Positions 53,243 to 62,174 of a stretch of DNA of 64,000 nucleotides are shown here, piece by piece. A program made the position numbers and the translations under genes. How positions within the stretch are numbered: the stretch's first letter is position 1; every line of letters starts with the position of its first letter. Under the pieces are notes generated by a model. The model saw nothing but the letters and a program-made list of their open reading frames with translations. It was not told the DNA's origin and made no database searches. The stretch comes from Actinomycetales bacterium. Lineage in GTDB: Bacteria > Actinomycetota > Actinomycetes > S36-B12. The DNA lies in the NCBI GenBank assembly GCA_016125355.1, contig WGLX01000038.1, forward strand, positions 1-64,000. Reading direction: 5' to 3'.

Positions 53243-55852
53243 ATGAGCGCGGAGGCCGATCGGTTGCGTGCGGCCGACGACGGGACGGCCAGTTGGCGCA
53301 CGTGGGGTCCGTACGTGGCCGAGCGGGCATGGGGCACCGTTCGTGAGGACTACTCGGCGGACGGGTCCGCCTGGGACTACTTCCCGCACGATCACGCCCG
53401 TTCGCGGGCCTACCGGTGGAACGAGGACGGGATGGCCGCCGTCTGCGACGAGGACCAGCGGCTCTGCCTGGGGCTCGCCGTGTGGAACGGCCGCGATCCC
53501 ATCCTGAAGGAGCGGATGTTCGGCCTGGCGGGCCACGAGGGCAACCACGGCGAGGACGTCAAGGAGTACTGGTGGTACCTGGACAGCACGCCGACGCACT
53601 CGTGGCTGACGTGGCGCTATCACTACCCGCAGGAGGAGTTCCCCTATGGCGACCTGGTGACGGAGAACGCCCGGCGAGGCATGAGCGAGGGGGAGTACGA
53701 GCTCGTCGACACAGGCGTGTTCGCGGACGGTCGATTCTGGGCAGTGACGGTGGACTACGCCAAGGCGACGCCCGACGACATCCTCATGCGCATCACGGTG
53801 GAGAACTGTGGGCCCGAGGACGCGACGATCCACGTGCTCCCCACCGCGTGGTTCCGCAACACCTGGGCCTGGGGTCGAAGCATCGCCCCCGTCCCCGTGC
53901 TGCAGAGCGCGGGCCGCGGTGAGGTGCGCGCCACGCACGAGGTACTCGGTGTGTGGACGCTGGCACATGACCCCGAGGCGGACGTCGTCTTCTGCGACAA
54001 CGAGACGAACACGCGGCGGTTGTTCGGGGCCTCCGTAGGGCCGGCCTTCCCGAAGGACGGCATCAACGACCACATCGTGGTCGGCGCCGCGACCGTCAAT
54101 CCCGACCTGACGGGGACCAAGGCCTCGGTGCACCATGTCGTGTCTGTCCCGGCGGGCCACAAGCGGGAGATCAGGGTCCGGTTGAGCGCGGGTGCCCTGC
54201 CCGGCGATCTGGGCGGGTCCTTCGCCGAGGTCATGTCCGAGCGGCGGTCCGAGGCCGACGAGTTCTACGCCGACCTGTGCCCATCGTCACTGTCGACGGA
54301 CGAGGGGGCTGTCGTGCGACAGGCGATGGCCGGGCTGCTGTGGGGGAAGCAGTTCTTCCACTTCGATGTCGAGGAATGGCGCGACGGGGACCCATCGGGG
54401 CCAACGCCCCCGCCCCGGCGTGCCCGCGACAGGAACGCGGCCTGGAGCCACCTGTCCGCTCATGACGTGATCTCCATGCCCGATCCGTGGGAGTACCCCT
54501 GGTTCGCCGCCTGGGACCTCGCCTTCCACTGCGTGCCGCTTGCCCACGTCGACGGACAGTTCGCGAAGGACCAACTCCTGCTGCTGCTGCGCGAGTGGTA
54601 CATGCACCCCAACGGTCAGCTGCCGGCCTACGAGTGGGCCTTCGGAGATGTCAATCCACCCGTGCATGCGTGGGCAGCGCTCCAGGTCTTCCAGTGCACG
54701 GGCGCAGCCGACTACGAGTTCCTCGAACGGGTCTTCCACAAGCTCCTCCTCAACTTCACCTGGTGGGTCAATCGCAAGGACATGAGTGGGCTCAACCTCT
54801 TCGAGGGTGGGTTCCTGGGCCTGGACAACATCGGTCCTATCGACCGGTCAGGGGAGCTGCCGATCGCCGGAGAGCTCCAGCAGAGCGACGGAACGGCGTG
54901 GATGGCCATGTACTGCCTGGACATGCTCGAGATCGCGTTGGTGCTCGCCCGGCACGACAGCAGCTACGAGGACATGACGACGAAGTTCCTGGAGCACTTT
55001 GCCTACATCGCGTCTGCGGCCCGGTCCTCGTCCCTCTGGGATGAGGAGGACGGATTCTTCTACGACGTCCTCGTCGCCGAGGACGGGCGGCGATTCCCTC
55101 TGCGGGTCCGCTCGCTGGTCGGGCTGCTGCCGATCACAGCGACGACGACCCTGGGCCGGCAGACACTGGCACGGCTGCCCGGCTTTGCTGCCAGCCTGGA
55201 TGCCTTCATCCGGGCCAAGCCTCAGCACGCAGCCCCCATTGCGCAGACCCACCTGCGGGACGGGCACGAGGGGCGGCTGCTGAGTCTGATCGACCCAAGA
55301 AGCCTGGTCCGGATCCTGGGCCGGCTCTTCGACCCCGGGGAGTTCTTGTCCCCCCACGGGGTGAGGTCGTTGTCCCGGCACCACCTGGACAACCCCTTCG
55401 TGCTTCGGATAGGGGATTTCCAGGCCGCGGTCGGCTACGAGCCAGCCGAGTCCCAGACCGGCGCCTTCGGGGGCAACTCGAACTGGCGCGGGCCCATCTG
55501 GCTGCCGGCAAACATCCTGTTGATCCAGGCGCTGCGCCGATTCGCCCGCTACTACGGCGACGACGTGCGGGTCGAGTTTCCCACGGGTTCGGGACGGTCC
55601 ATGAGCCTGAACGATGCGGCCGATGAGCTCGCCAGCCGGGTCGTCGAACTGTTCATCCCGGACTCAACGGGCCGTCGTGCCTCGCAACCGGACATGCAGG
55701 AGGCCGGAAGCAGTGATGCGTGGCGAGACCTGATCGCCTTCTACGAGTACTTCGATGCTGAGACCGGAGCCGGCCTCGGCGCCAGTCATCAGACTGGCTG
55801 GACGGCCCTGGTGGCCGAACTTCTCCTGCATCGTCAGGACCCTCGTGAGTGA
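53243..55852 (+). CDS. Large glucosidase, GH63/MGH1-like
   Basis: The 869-residue soluble protein has an (alpha/alpha)6 barrel in the C-terminal half: [20 protein letters not shown] near residue 418 with a likely catalytic Asp, [20 protein letters not shown], and [17 protein letters not shown] near 755. The N-terminal beta domain starts [14 protein letters not shown]. Family members act on glucosyl or mannosyl glycerate-type solutes or glucans. No signal peptide, so it is cytoplasmic. ATG 53243 has CGGAG upstream. It is the third gene after the TVP38-like and CDP-alcohol genes. The 108-nt gap before it holds nothing distinct. Confidence 0.85.
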   Translation: MSAEADRLRAADDGTASWRTWGPYVAERAWGTVREDYSADGSAWDYFPHDHARSRAYRWNEDGMAAVCDEDQRLCLGLAVWNGRDPILKERMFGLAGHEGNHGEDVKEYWWYLDSTPTHSWLTWRYHYPQEEFPYGDLVTENARRGMSEGEYELVDTGVFADGRFWAVTVDYAKATPDDILMRITVENCGPEDATIHVLPTAWFRNTWAWGRSIAPVPVLQSAGRGEVRATHEVLGVWTLAHDPEADVVFCDNETNTRRLFGASVGPAFPKDGINDHIVVGAATVNPDLTGTKASVHHVVSVPAGHKREIRVRLSAGALPGDLGGSFAEVMSERRSEADEFYADLCPSSLSTDEGAVVRQAMAGLLWGKQFFHFDVEEWRDGDPSGPTPPPRRARDRNAAWSHLSAHDVISMPDPWEYPWFAAWDLAFHCVPLAHVDGQFAKDQLLLLLREWYMHPNGQLPAYEWAFGDVNPPVHAWAALQVFQCTGAADYEFLERVFHKLLLNFTWWVNRKDMSGLNLFEGGFLGLDNIGPIDRSGELPIAGELQQSDGTAWMAMYCLDMLEIALVLARHDSSYEDMTTKFLEHFAYIASAARSSSLWDEEDGFFYDVLVAEDGRRFPLRVRSLVGLLPITATTTLGRQTLARLPGFAASLDAFIRAKPQHAAPIAQTHLRDGHEGRLLSLIDPRSLVRILGRLFDPGEFLSPHGVRSLSRHHLDNPFVLRIGDFQAAVGYEPAESQTGAFGGNSNWRGPIWLPANILLIQALRRFARYYGDDVRVEFPTGSGRSMSLNDAADELASRVVELFIPDSTGRRASQPDMQEAGSSDAWRDLIAFYEYFDAETGAGLGASHQTGWTALVAELLLHRQDPRE

Positions 55853-56124
55853 TCCGCTTCGTTCACTCGGTAGGAGGCCAGGAAGCCGATGCTCGACACG
55901 ACGTAGGGGATGACGTAGTTGGCTGCCACGCGAAACCAGGTCGCCATGTCGGCACGGCCGGACAGGAGGATCTCTCCCTGGTTCACGAGCGTCAGCAGTG
56001 TGCCGACGATCGCCGCGATCCGCGCTGACGGCCGCACTGTCCGACCACGGCAGATGAGGATGACGGCATCGGTCGGCGTGCGCCAGGCAAGTCGGTTCAC
56101 CTGACCGGGGGAGTCTGCGCTCAC
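55834..56124 (-). CDS. NrtS-like small membrane protein
   Basis: A 96-residue protein with two hydrophobic segments. ARIAAIVGTLLTLVNQGEILLSG and VAANYVIPYVVSSIGF match the pattern of NrtS, a small protein reported to move nitrate/nitrite. GTG 56124 overlaps the NlpC/P60 stop (GTGA). It is the last gene of the egtB operon, and its 3' end overlaps the convergent glucosidase gene by 19 nt. Confidence 0.72.
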   Translation of the reverse strand: MSADSPGQVNRLAWRTPTDAVILICRGRTVRPSARIAAIVGTLLTLVNQGEILLSGRADMATWFRVAANYVIPYVVSSIGFLASYRVNEADHSRGS

Positions 56125-57194
56125 GCGACCACCCGACCGATTCCGCTGAAGTACTTCTCGTACCACGGGCCGAGGATGTCGGTGACGAGAACGCCGTCGC
56201 TGGGATTCGCAGCGTGCACCATCTTGCCGCCCCCGATGTAGAGACCGACGTGGTGAACACCCTCGCCGAAGTAGAAGACCAAGTCGCCAGGCCGAGCCTC
56301 GCTCAGGGGGATTCGCTGGGTGGCGCTCAGTTGCGAGTAGCTGTAGTGGGGGAGTGCGATACCGGCGTGCTGCCAGGCCGCCATGGTCAAACCCGAGCAG
56401 TCCCATGTGCTGGGACCGGCCGCCGCCGCGACGTAACGATCGCCGACATGGGACAGGGCGAAGGCCACGGCCGATGCCGCTCGGTCATTCGCGGCAGGGG
56501 CTCCCGGTCGGGCCGTCAGTCGAGCGGTTGCCTCGGTCGCCGACGCCACCGACTGTCGTCGTTCCTCCTCCGAGATCGCAACGAGTCGGCGCCGCTCGTC
56601 GGCCTCCAAGCCTGCGAGAATCCCCTCCGCCTCGTCGAGTCGGGAGTCCGCCTCGGCCTTGGCGTCGGCCATCTGGTTCCGGTAGCGCGTGGCGAGGGCT
56701 TGGCTATCTGCGAGCTCCGCCTCGGTCTGGGTCAAGCGCAGCCGCGTGACTCGAGATCGGCGGAGGGCTGAGCTCTGTGAGCGGGCCACCTGATCGAGTG
56801 CCGCCGCTTGGGCGAGGAAGTCCCCAGGGCTCTCCGTGAGCAGCACATGCAGTGACGTGTCGACGCCACCCATCACATACGCGGCACGGGCCACGGCGTC
56901 AATGGAAGATCGTGCGCGCTGGAGCTCCTGCCGTTCCCGTGCCGCCCTCCGTTCGACGGCCCGCAGCCGACGCGTTACGTCTTCGAGGCGCAACCGCGAG
57001 TCGTTGTAGCGTTCGGTCGCGGCCTCGGATCTCGCCTGCAACGTGCGGACCTGATCGCGCACGGCTCGCAGATTCCGATCGGGTGCGGCCGCGGCCGGCT
57101 GGCCCACGGCGGACACCAGGACGATCAATGCGGCAAGGATGCTCGACGCGCCCATCGTTCGCTGGCGGTACTTCGACTTAGCATGAGCCCTCAT
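56121..57194 (-). CDS. Secreted NlpC/P60 peptidoglycan endopeptidase
   Basis: A 357-residue exported protein: signal peptide (about residues 15-38), a long coiled coil (about 40-220), and a C-terminal NlpC/P60 domain with the catalytic Cys in STWDCSGLTMAAW, His in HHVGLYIGGG and a third polar residue near MVHAANP. It should cut cell-wall stem peptides, with the coiled coil controlling access as in RipA-type enzymes. It overlaps the disulfide reductase gene by 4 nt, so a cell-wall enzyme is cotranscribed with ergothioneine genes. Confidence 0.88.
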   Translation of the reverse strand: MRAHAKSKYRQRTMGASSILAALIVLVSAVGQPAAAAPDRNLRAVRDQVRTLQARSEAATERYNDSRLRLEDVTRRLRAVERRAARERQELQRARSSIDAVARAAYVMGGVDTSLHVLLTESPGDFLAQAAALDQVARSQSSALRRSRVTRLRLTQTEAELADSQALATRYRNQMADAKAEADSRLDEAEGILAGLEADERRRLVAISEEERRQSVASATEATARLTARPGAPAANDRAASAVAFALSHVGDRYVAAAAGPSTWDCSGLTMAAWQHAGIALPHYSYSQLSATQRIPLSEARPGDLVFYFGEGVHHVGLYIGGGKMVHAANPSDGVLVTDILGPWYEKYFSGIGRVVA

Positions 57195-58552
57195 GCATTC
57201 CTCAGGTCGCGGAGTGCGTCCTCGACGCCACGATGGAACGTGGGATAGGCGTAGATCATCGCGCGCAACTCGGATACCGGAACGCGTGCGTGCACGGCGA
57301 GGGTCAGCAGGCCCAGGACCTCACCACCCGTCGGCCCCACGCTGGTGGCTCCGACCAGGACTCCGGCGTCGGCATCCTCGACGACCTGGATGAAGCCCTC
57401 GTTGCCGGTCTTGTGCAGCCAGCCGCGCGCCGTATGGGGGACCTGCGTCGAGCCCACGCGCACTCTCATGCCTGCCTCTGCTGCAGATTCCGGGGACAGG
57501 CCGACCGACCCGACCTCCGGGTCGGTGAAGGTGACCCGCGGTAGCGCGTGGTAGTCCGCGTCAGGAAGGGGTGTGCCCAGGATGGCGGCGGTCGCGATCC
57601 TTGCCTGGTACGCAGCGACGTGCGTGAAGGCGCCGGCTCCGGTGACGTCGCCGACGGCCCAGACGCCGGGAACCGCACATAGCTGGGCGTCGACCTCGAT
57701 GAAACGGGAGTCCGCATCCAGTCCGGCGAGTTCGAGCCCGATGCCGGACAGGTTCGCGCGCCGCCCGGTCACGACGAGGAGGTGCTCGGCGGAGAGAACG
57801 CCTTCTCCCGCAGTGACGTGGAAGCCGTCCTCGTCGTGCCGCACGGAGCGCGCCGACGTGCCGACCAGGACGGAGATCCCCTCCTGTAGGAAGACCCGCT
57901 CGATGAGGTCGCCGGCCTCCTGGACCTCCAGGGGGAGCAGTCGCGTCGCGGCCTCGACGATGGTGACCTGGGTGCCGAACCGGGCGAACACCTGTGCCAG
58001 CTCGCAGCCGATGGCGCCGCCGCCGAGGACGATCATGGAAGCCGGGGGTACCTTCGCGGCGATGGCCTCGCGGTTCGTCCAGTAGGGGGTGTCCGCCAGT
58101 CCCTCGATCGGCGGAATCGCCGGCTTCGTTCCGGCCGCCACGACGACGGCTCGGCGTGCCCGGAACTCCTGGTCACCCACGCTCACGGAGTCGGGGCCGG
58201 TCAGGCGGGCGCGTCCACGCACAAAGGTCCCGCCCTTGCCGACAAAGCGGTCGACGGCGACCTGGTCGTTCCAGTCGTCGGTTGCCTCGTCCCGGATGCG
58301 CCGGGCCGCCGGGCCGAAGTCCGGGGAGACGACGGCGGACCCTGCCATGCCGGTGACGCGTCTGGCCTCTGTGAGCAGGTTTGCGGCCCGGATCATCATC
58401 TTGCTGGGGACGCATCCCCAGTAGGGGCACTCGCCCCCGACGAGCTCGGCTTCGATCCCGACGACGGACAGTCCTGCCTGAGCCAGCGATCCGGCCACGT
58501 CCTCGCCACCTGGGCCCATGCCGATCACGACGGCGTCGACGTCGGTGATCAT
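57191..58552 (-). CDS. Pyridine nucleotide-disulfide oxidoreductase (linked to egtBD)
   Basis: The 453-residue flavoprotein has FAD site VVIGMGPGGEDVAGSLA, redox pair GGECPYWGCVPSK, NAD site IVLGGGAIGCELAQVFARFG, second FAD motif VWAVGDVTG and C-terminal YAYPTFHRG with the His base region. It is related to the protein at 40507-41988 but clearly distinct. There is no mercury-binding Cys pair. Because egtD overlaps its start by 4 nt, an oxidised thiol of the ergothioneine type is a reasonable, unproven substrate. Confidence 0.87.
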   Translation of the reverse strand: MITDVDAVVIGMGPGGEDVAGSLAQAGLSVVGIEAELVGGECPYWGCVPSKMMIRAANLLTEARRVTGMAGSAVVSPDFGPAARRIRDEATDDWNDQVAVDRFVGKGGTFVRGRARLTGPDSVSVGDQEFRARRAVVVAAGTKPAIPPIEGLADTPYWTNREAIAAKVPPASMIVLGGGAIGCELAQVFARFGTQVTIVEAATRLLPLEVQEAGDLIERVFLQEGISVLVGTSARSVRHDEDGFHVTAGEGVLSAEHLLVVTGRRANLSGIGLELAGLDADSRFIEVDAQLCAVPGVWAVGDVTGAGAFTHVAAYQARIATAAILGTPLPDADYHALPRVTFTDPEVGSVGLSPESAAEAGMRVRVGSTQVPHTARGWLHKTGNEGFIQVVEDADAGVLVGATSVGPTGGEVLGLLTLAVHARVPVSELRAMIYAYPTFHRGVEDALRDLRNA

Positions 58553-59484
58553 GCGTGCCTGACCAGGGTCAGGGCGAAGTCGCCGGCCGGATCGGTGAAG
58601 GTCCGAATGGGCGCCAGGCCGACGGCGGCACACTCCTCGGCCACGTCCGTGATTCGGAACTTCGTCGAGATCTCCACGCGGATCTCTTCCCCCTCGCTGA
58701 ACGATGCCGTGACACGGGCGCCGGGGATCGGCACCTGCTGGTCGCACAGGGACCGCAGGCGCAGGTCCATGCGCGTGTTGGGGGCGTCCCAGATCGGGAT
58801 GTACTGGAAGGTGCCGGGCTCGAACCGGGCATCCAGTTCGTTGTTGATCACGTTCAGGACGTTGAGGATGAAGCGCTCGGTGACGCCGGCCTCGTCGGCA
58901 TATGCCGCGATGAGCCGGTCGGCGCTCTTCACGATGTCGGTTCCCAGCAGGATGTAGTCGCCGGACGTCGTCGCGCGGGCGAGGTGCTCGAGGAAGAGCC
59001 GTCGTTCGTCCGGATAGAAGTTTCCCAATGTCCCGCCGAGGAAGGCGACCAGGCGGGTCCCGCCGACGGGAATCGGCAGGGACTCGGTGAAGTCGGCCAC
59101 GACCGGCGTCACGTCCACCCACGGGTAACGGGCGCGCAGCCGATGGGTGGCCTCGTTGAGCACCTCCACGCTGACGTCCACCGGCACGAACGCCCGCAGG
59201 GACTGCTGGGCGGCGAAGGCGTCGAGCAGAGTGGTCGTCTTGTCCGATGTACCCGAGCCCAGTTCGACCACCGTTGTCGCGCCCGACAGGTGGACGATCT
59301 CTGCGGCGTGCTCCCGAAGGATGTGGCGCTCGGCCTCGGTCGGGTAGTACTCGGGAAGGCGCGTGATCTCGTCGAACAGCCGCGATCCGGTCTCGTCGTA
59401 GAGCCAACGAGGTGGCAGTCGCTTGGGATACCGCGTCATTCCGATGCGGACGTCCATCGCAAGGGGTGAGTCGAGGTCAAGCAT
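58549..59484 (-). CDS. egtD: L-histidine N(alpha)-methyltransferase EgtD
   Basis: The 311-residue enzyme trimethylates histidine to hercynine, the first step of ergothioneine synthesis. Signatures are WLYDETGSRLFDEITRLPEY with the substrate-binding Tyr, VVELGSGTSDKT for SAM, GGTLGNFYPDER with the imidazole-binding Asn, and GEEIRVEISTKF with the conserved Glu near residue 272. Length is normal (about 320). The start overlaps the egtB stop by 8 nt. It is second in the operon from site 7. Confidence 0.93.
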   Translation of the reverse strand: MLDLDSPLAMDVRIGMTRYPKRLPPRWLYDETGSRLFDEITRLPEYYPTEAERHILREHAAEIVHLSGATTVVELGSGTSDKTTTLLDAFAAQQSLRAFVPVDVSVEVLNEATHRLRARYPWVDVTPVVADFTESLPIPVGGTRLVAFLGGTLGNFYPDERRLFLEHLARATTSGDYILLGTDIVKSADRLIAAYADEAGVTERFILNVLNVINNELDARFEPGTFQYIPIWDAPNTRMDLRLRSLCDQQVPIPGARVTASFSEGEEIRVEISTKFRITDVAEECAAVGLAPIRTFTDPAGDFALTLVRHA

Positions 59485-60658
59485 CGGCGGCCAATCTCAG
59501 CCCGGAGAACGCCCAGCGGCTGTGAGGAGGGAAGAAGTTGCGGTAGGTCGGCCGGGCATGACCGGGCGGAGTGACGCACGAGCCGCCCCGCAGAACCATC
59601 TGGCTCGACATGAACTTGCCGTTGTACTCGCCCACGGCGCCCGGAGCAGCGTGGAAGCCCGGGTAGGGCAGATAGGCGGAGGACGTCCACTGCCATACCT
59701 GATCGTCAGCGTGCTCGAGCACGGATGCGGTGGCAGCCACCTCCCATTCGGCCTCGGTGGGCAGACGGGCACCTGCCCAGGCCGCGAAGGCGTCCGCCTC
59801 GTAGTGGCTCACGTGGACGACCGGCTCATCGAGATTGACCGGGCGGGTGCCGGACAGGGTGTGCTGGAGCCACTGCCCCGCATCGTCGATCCAGTACAGC
59901 GGTGATCGCCAGCCCTCCGCGTTCACGCGAGCCCATCCGTCCGAGAGCCACAATTCGTGGCGGTTGTAGCCGCCGTCCTGCATGAACTCCAGCCACTCGC
60001 GATTGGTCACCGGACGACGCGCGATCCTGAAGGGCCGAAGAAGGACCTCATGCCGCGGCCACTCGTTGTCGAAGGCGAACCCGTTGGCGTCGTTGCCGAG
60101 TCCGACGATTCCGCCCGCCATCTCGAGCCACTCCTGCGCCGCTGTCAGTCGGTCCACATGGTGCGCGCCTTCGGGATACGCGGACGGTCGAAGGGGATTG
60201 ACTGACAGCACGTGCTTGATGTCCATGAGCAGCAGCTCTTGGTGCTGCTGCTCATGGTGGATGCCGAGATCGAGCAGCGCAGCGAAGTCGGACTCCAGAT
60301 CCTCGCCCAGGGTCAGTAGGAGGTCGATCATGCGCTTGTCCACGTCGAGTCGGTAGTCCGTCACCTCGGCAGCGCCCGGTCGGCTGATCAGTCCCCGGTC
60401 GGGGCGTGGGTAGCGCGGCCCCTTCGACTCGTAGTAGCTGTTGAACAGAGTCCAGTACCCGTCGTGGAAGGGACGGAAGTCGGGGTCCCGGTCCGCGAGG
60501 ATGAAGGTCTCGAAGAACCAGGTCACGTGCGCTCGATGCCACTTCGTCGGGCTGACGTCGGGCATCGACTGCACGGTCTGGTCCTCCGGCGACAGCGGCG
60601 CCGCCAGTGCCTCGGTGTACTGGCGAACGTCGTGGTAGCGCTGAGCGTCGTCGTGCAC
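59477..60658 (-). CDS. egtB: Ergothioneine synthase EgtB (hercynine sulfoxide synthase)
   Basis: The 393-residue non-haem iron enzyme joins hercynine to a thiol with oxygen. The N-terminal DinB-like domain has the iron ligands His in SPTKWHRAHVTWF near residue 41 and HEQQHQELL, followed by an FGE-type sulfatase-modifying domain that ends YRNFFPPHSRWAFSGLRLA. It is about 35 residues shorter than mycobacterial EgtB, mostly at the N-terminus. GTG 60658 has GAAGGGA upstream. No egtA, egtC or egtE is adjacent, so the enzyme may use cysteine directly or the other genes are elsewhere. Confidence 0.9.
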   Translation of the reverse strand: MHDDAQRYHDVRQYTEALAAPLSPEDQTVQSMPDVSPTKWHRAHVTWFFETFILADRDPDFRPFHDGYWTLFNSYYESKGPRYPRPDRGLISRPGAAEVTDYRLDVDKRMIDLLLTLGEDLESDFAALLDLGIHHEQQHQELLLMDIKHVLSVNPLRPSAYPEGAHHVDRLTAAQEWLEMAGGIVGLGNDANGFAFDNEWPRHEVLLRPFRIARRPVTNREWLEFMQDGGYNRHELWLSDGWARVNAEGWRSPLYWIDDAGQWLQHTLSGTRPVNLDEPVVHVSHYEADAFAAWAGARLPTEAEWEVAATASVLEHADDQVWQWTSSAYLPYPGFHAAPGAVGEYNGKFMSSQMVLRGGSCVTPPGHARPTYRNFFPPHSRWAFSGLRLAADA

Positions 60659-60694
60659 GTCAGGTCCCTTCGTCTGGGCGTGCCTTGCCGAGGG

Positions 60695-60725
60695 GGATAC
60701 CCGCCAAAGACGGCCCGGTATTCCC
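60695..60725 (-). promoter_or_regulatory. SigR-type ECF promoter, site 7 (egtB operon)
   Basis: On the minus strand GGGAAT (60725-60720), 17-nt spacer, GGGTATCC (60702-60695), leaving a 36-nt leader before egtB. It sits back to back with site 8. Confidence 0.72.
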
Positions 60726-60741
60726 GAAACGCAGATGAAGT

Positions 60742-60772
60742 GGGAAGCCAGCGCCGGCCCCACCGGGTTACC
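60742..60772 (+). promoter_or_regulatory. SigR-type ECF promoter, site 8 (DUF427/lspA)
   Basis: GGGAAG (60742-60747), 17-nt spacer, GGGTTACC (60765-60772), with a 39-nt leader before the DUF427 start at 60812. Confidence 0.75.
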
Positions 60773-60811
60773 GGTGTGCCCATCCCGGGCATCGATCGAA
60801 AGGAGTCGACG

Positions 60812-61090
60812 GTGAAGGCGCTGTGGAATGGTCAGGTCATCGCGGAGTCGGCCGACACAGTGGTCGTCGAGGGCAACCACTACTTTCCCCCGGAGTCGGT
60901 GCACGAGGAGTACCTCGTACCCAGCGACACCACGACGACGTGCTACTGGAAAGGCAAGGCGAGCTACTACAGCGTTAAGGTCGATGGAAAGGTGAATGCG
61001 GATGCTGCGTGGTACTACCCGCATCCCTCCGATGCCGCCTCGCAGATCGGCGGGTATGTCGCCTTCTGGCGAGGAGTGACCGTCGAGTGA
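60812..61090 (+). CDS. DUF427 family protein
   Basis: A 92-residue protein with the DUF427 layout: KALWNGQVIAESADTVVVEG, YFPPESV, CYWKGKASYYSVKVDG and AAWYYPHPSDAA. The fold is a small beta barrel of unknown activity. GTG 60812 has AAAGGAG 5 nt upstream. It is followed 7 nt later by the lspA-like gene, and both probably come from site 8. Confidence 0.85.
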   Translation: MKALWNGQVIAESADTVVVEGNHYFPPESVHEEYLVPSDTTTTCYWKGKASYYSVKVDGKVNADAAWYYPHPSDAASQIGGYVAFWRGVTVE

Positions 61091-61097
61091 ACGCCGA

Positions 61098-61583
61098 ATG
61101 AGCGGACGTCGCTCGCGCCTGATGATCCTGGCGGTGTCGGTGTCCGTGCTGGTCGTCGACCTGGCGACGAAGGCTGCCGCACTCGAGTCAGGTGACGTGC
61201 GCCTGAACCCGGGAGTGGCATTCGGGATGCTGGCCTCCGTGCCGGCCCTGGCCGATGCCGTGGCAGGCGCGATGACTGTCGTGGTCATCGCGCTCGCCTG
61301 GTGCTGGGGTCGAGGCCCGTGGGCGGTCCTCGGATGGGGGCTGCTCGTCGGGGGCGCGATCGCCAACGCCCTTGATCGTTGGCTTCCTCCCGCAGGAGTC
61401 GTGGACTGGATCAGCGTTCCGTGGTATCCGGCCTACTTCAACATCGCCGACGTTGCTGTGCGCGCGGGCCTGCTGGTCCTGCTCGTTCGATCGGCTGCTG
61501 TGATCCTCGGGGAATGGCGGCGGCCGGGCACGGGGTTACCGGGGCATGACCGAGCACTACACGCTGACACTCCCGCTCCTTGA
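61098..61583 (+). CDS. lspA: Signal peptidase II-like protein
   Basis: A 161-residue membrane protein with four helices and the lipoprotein signal peptidase motifs: VVDLATKA near residue 18, RLNPGVAFG near 35, and the two catalytic Asp in IANALDRW near 91 and YFNIADVAVR near 115. It should remove lipoprotein signal peptides. The island encodes two exported lipoproteins (TlpA-like and YnjB-like) that would be substrates. Promoter site 9 lies inside its 3' end, and the next gene overlaps it by 38 nt. Confidence 0.85.
   Translation: MSGRRSRLMILAVSVSVLVVDLATKAAALESGDVRLNPGVAFGMLASVPALADAVAGAMTVVVIALAWCWGRGPWAVLGWGLLVGGAIANALDRWLPPAGVVDWISVPWYPAYFNIADVAVRAGLLVLLVRSAAVILGEWRRPGTGLPGHDRALHADTPAP
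61510..61540 (+). promoter_or_regulatory. SigR-type ECF promoter, site 9 (AhpD/TrxR/RpiB operon)
   Basis: GGGAAT (61510-61515), 17-nt spacer, GGGTTACC (61533-61540), then 5 nt to the ATG at 61546. The site lies wholly within the coding sequence of the lspA-like gene, so its bases also encode protein. Confidence 0.75.
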
Positions 61584-62160
61584 CCTCGCGACGGCGGATG
61601 AGCCCGCTCGAACTGCCCTAGAACGAGGCAGTCGATCCGGCCCCTTCCTGCCGAACATGTACCGGGCAATGGCCAATGCACCCGGGCTCCTGGATACCTA
61701 TCTGTCGGGATACGCGCGCTTTCGCGAGGAGTCCGGGTTCACCCCGCAGGAGCAGGAGGTGGTGTTCCTCACGATCAGTGCCGAGAACGGGTGCGAGTAC
61801 TGCGTCGCGGCTCACAGTGTCATCGCCGACACGAAGAGTCGGCTTCCGCACGATGTCACCGACGCGCTGAGGGCCGGTCAGCCGCTGCCCGACTCGAGAC
61901 TCGACTCACTGAGCGACTTCACCCGCCACTTCCTCCTCGAACGGGGCAGGCCAACCCGTGAGGCGGTCGAGGCCTTCCTCTCCGCCGGCTACACCGAGAC
62001 CCACATCCTCTACATCATCCTCGCCCTCAGTGTGAAGACGATGTCCAACTACGCCAACCACGTGTTCGACACTCCCGTCGACCCGGTCTTCCGGGCCCGC
62101 GAGTGGAAGGCATTCCGCTTCGCCACCAAGGCCTTCCAGGCCGTGACCCGTCGACCCTGA
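61546..62160 (+). CDS. AhpD-like carboxymuconolactone decarboxylase-family protein
   Basis: A 204-residue protein with the peroxidase motif ENGCEYCVAAHSVIA (ExxCxxCxxxH) near residues 80-94, as in AhpD alkylhydroperoxidases, and MYRAMANAPGLLDTYL upstream. The Cys pair should reduce peroxides, with electrons from a thioredoxin-type partner. The next gene encodes such a reductase. Its leaderless start is fixed by site 9. E. coli ynjA, next to ynjBCD, is a member of the same superfamily. Confidence 0.88.
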   Translation: MTEHYTLTLPLLDLATADEPARTALERGSRSGPFLPNMYRAMANAPGLLDTYLSGYARFREESGFTPQEQEVVFLTISAENGCEYCVAAHSVIADTKSRLPHDVTDALRAGQPLPDSRLDSLSDFTRHFLLERGRPTREAVEAFLSAGYTETHILYIILALSVKTMSNYANHVFDTPVDPVFRAREWKAFRFATKAFQAVTRRP

Positions 62161-62174
62161 CAGGAGCAGACACG

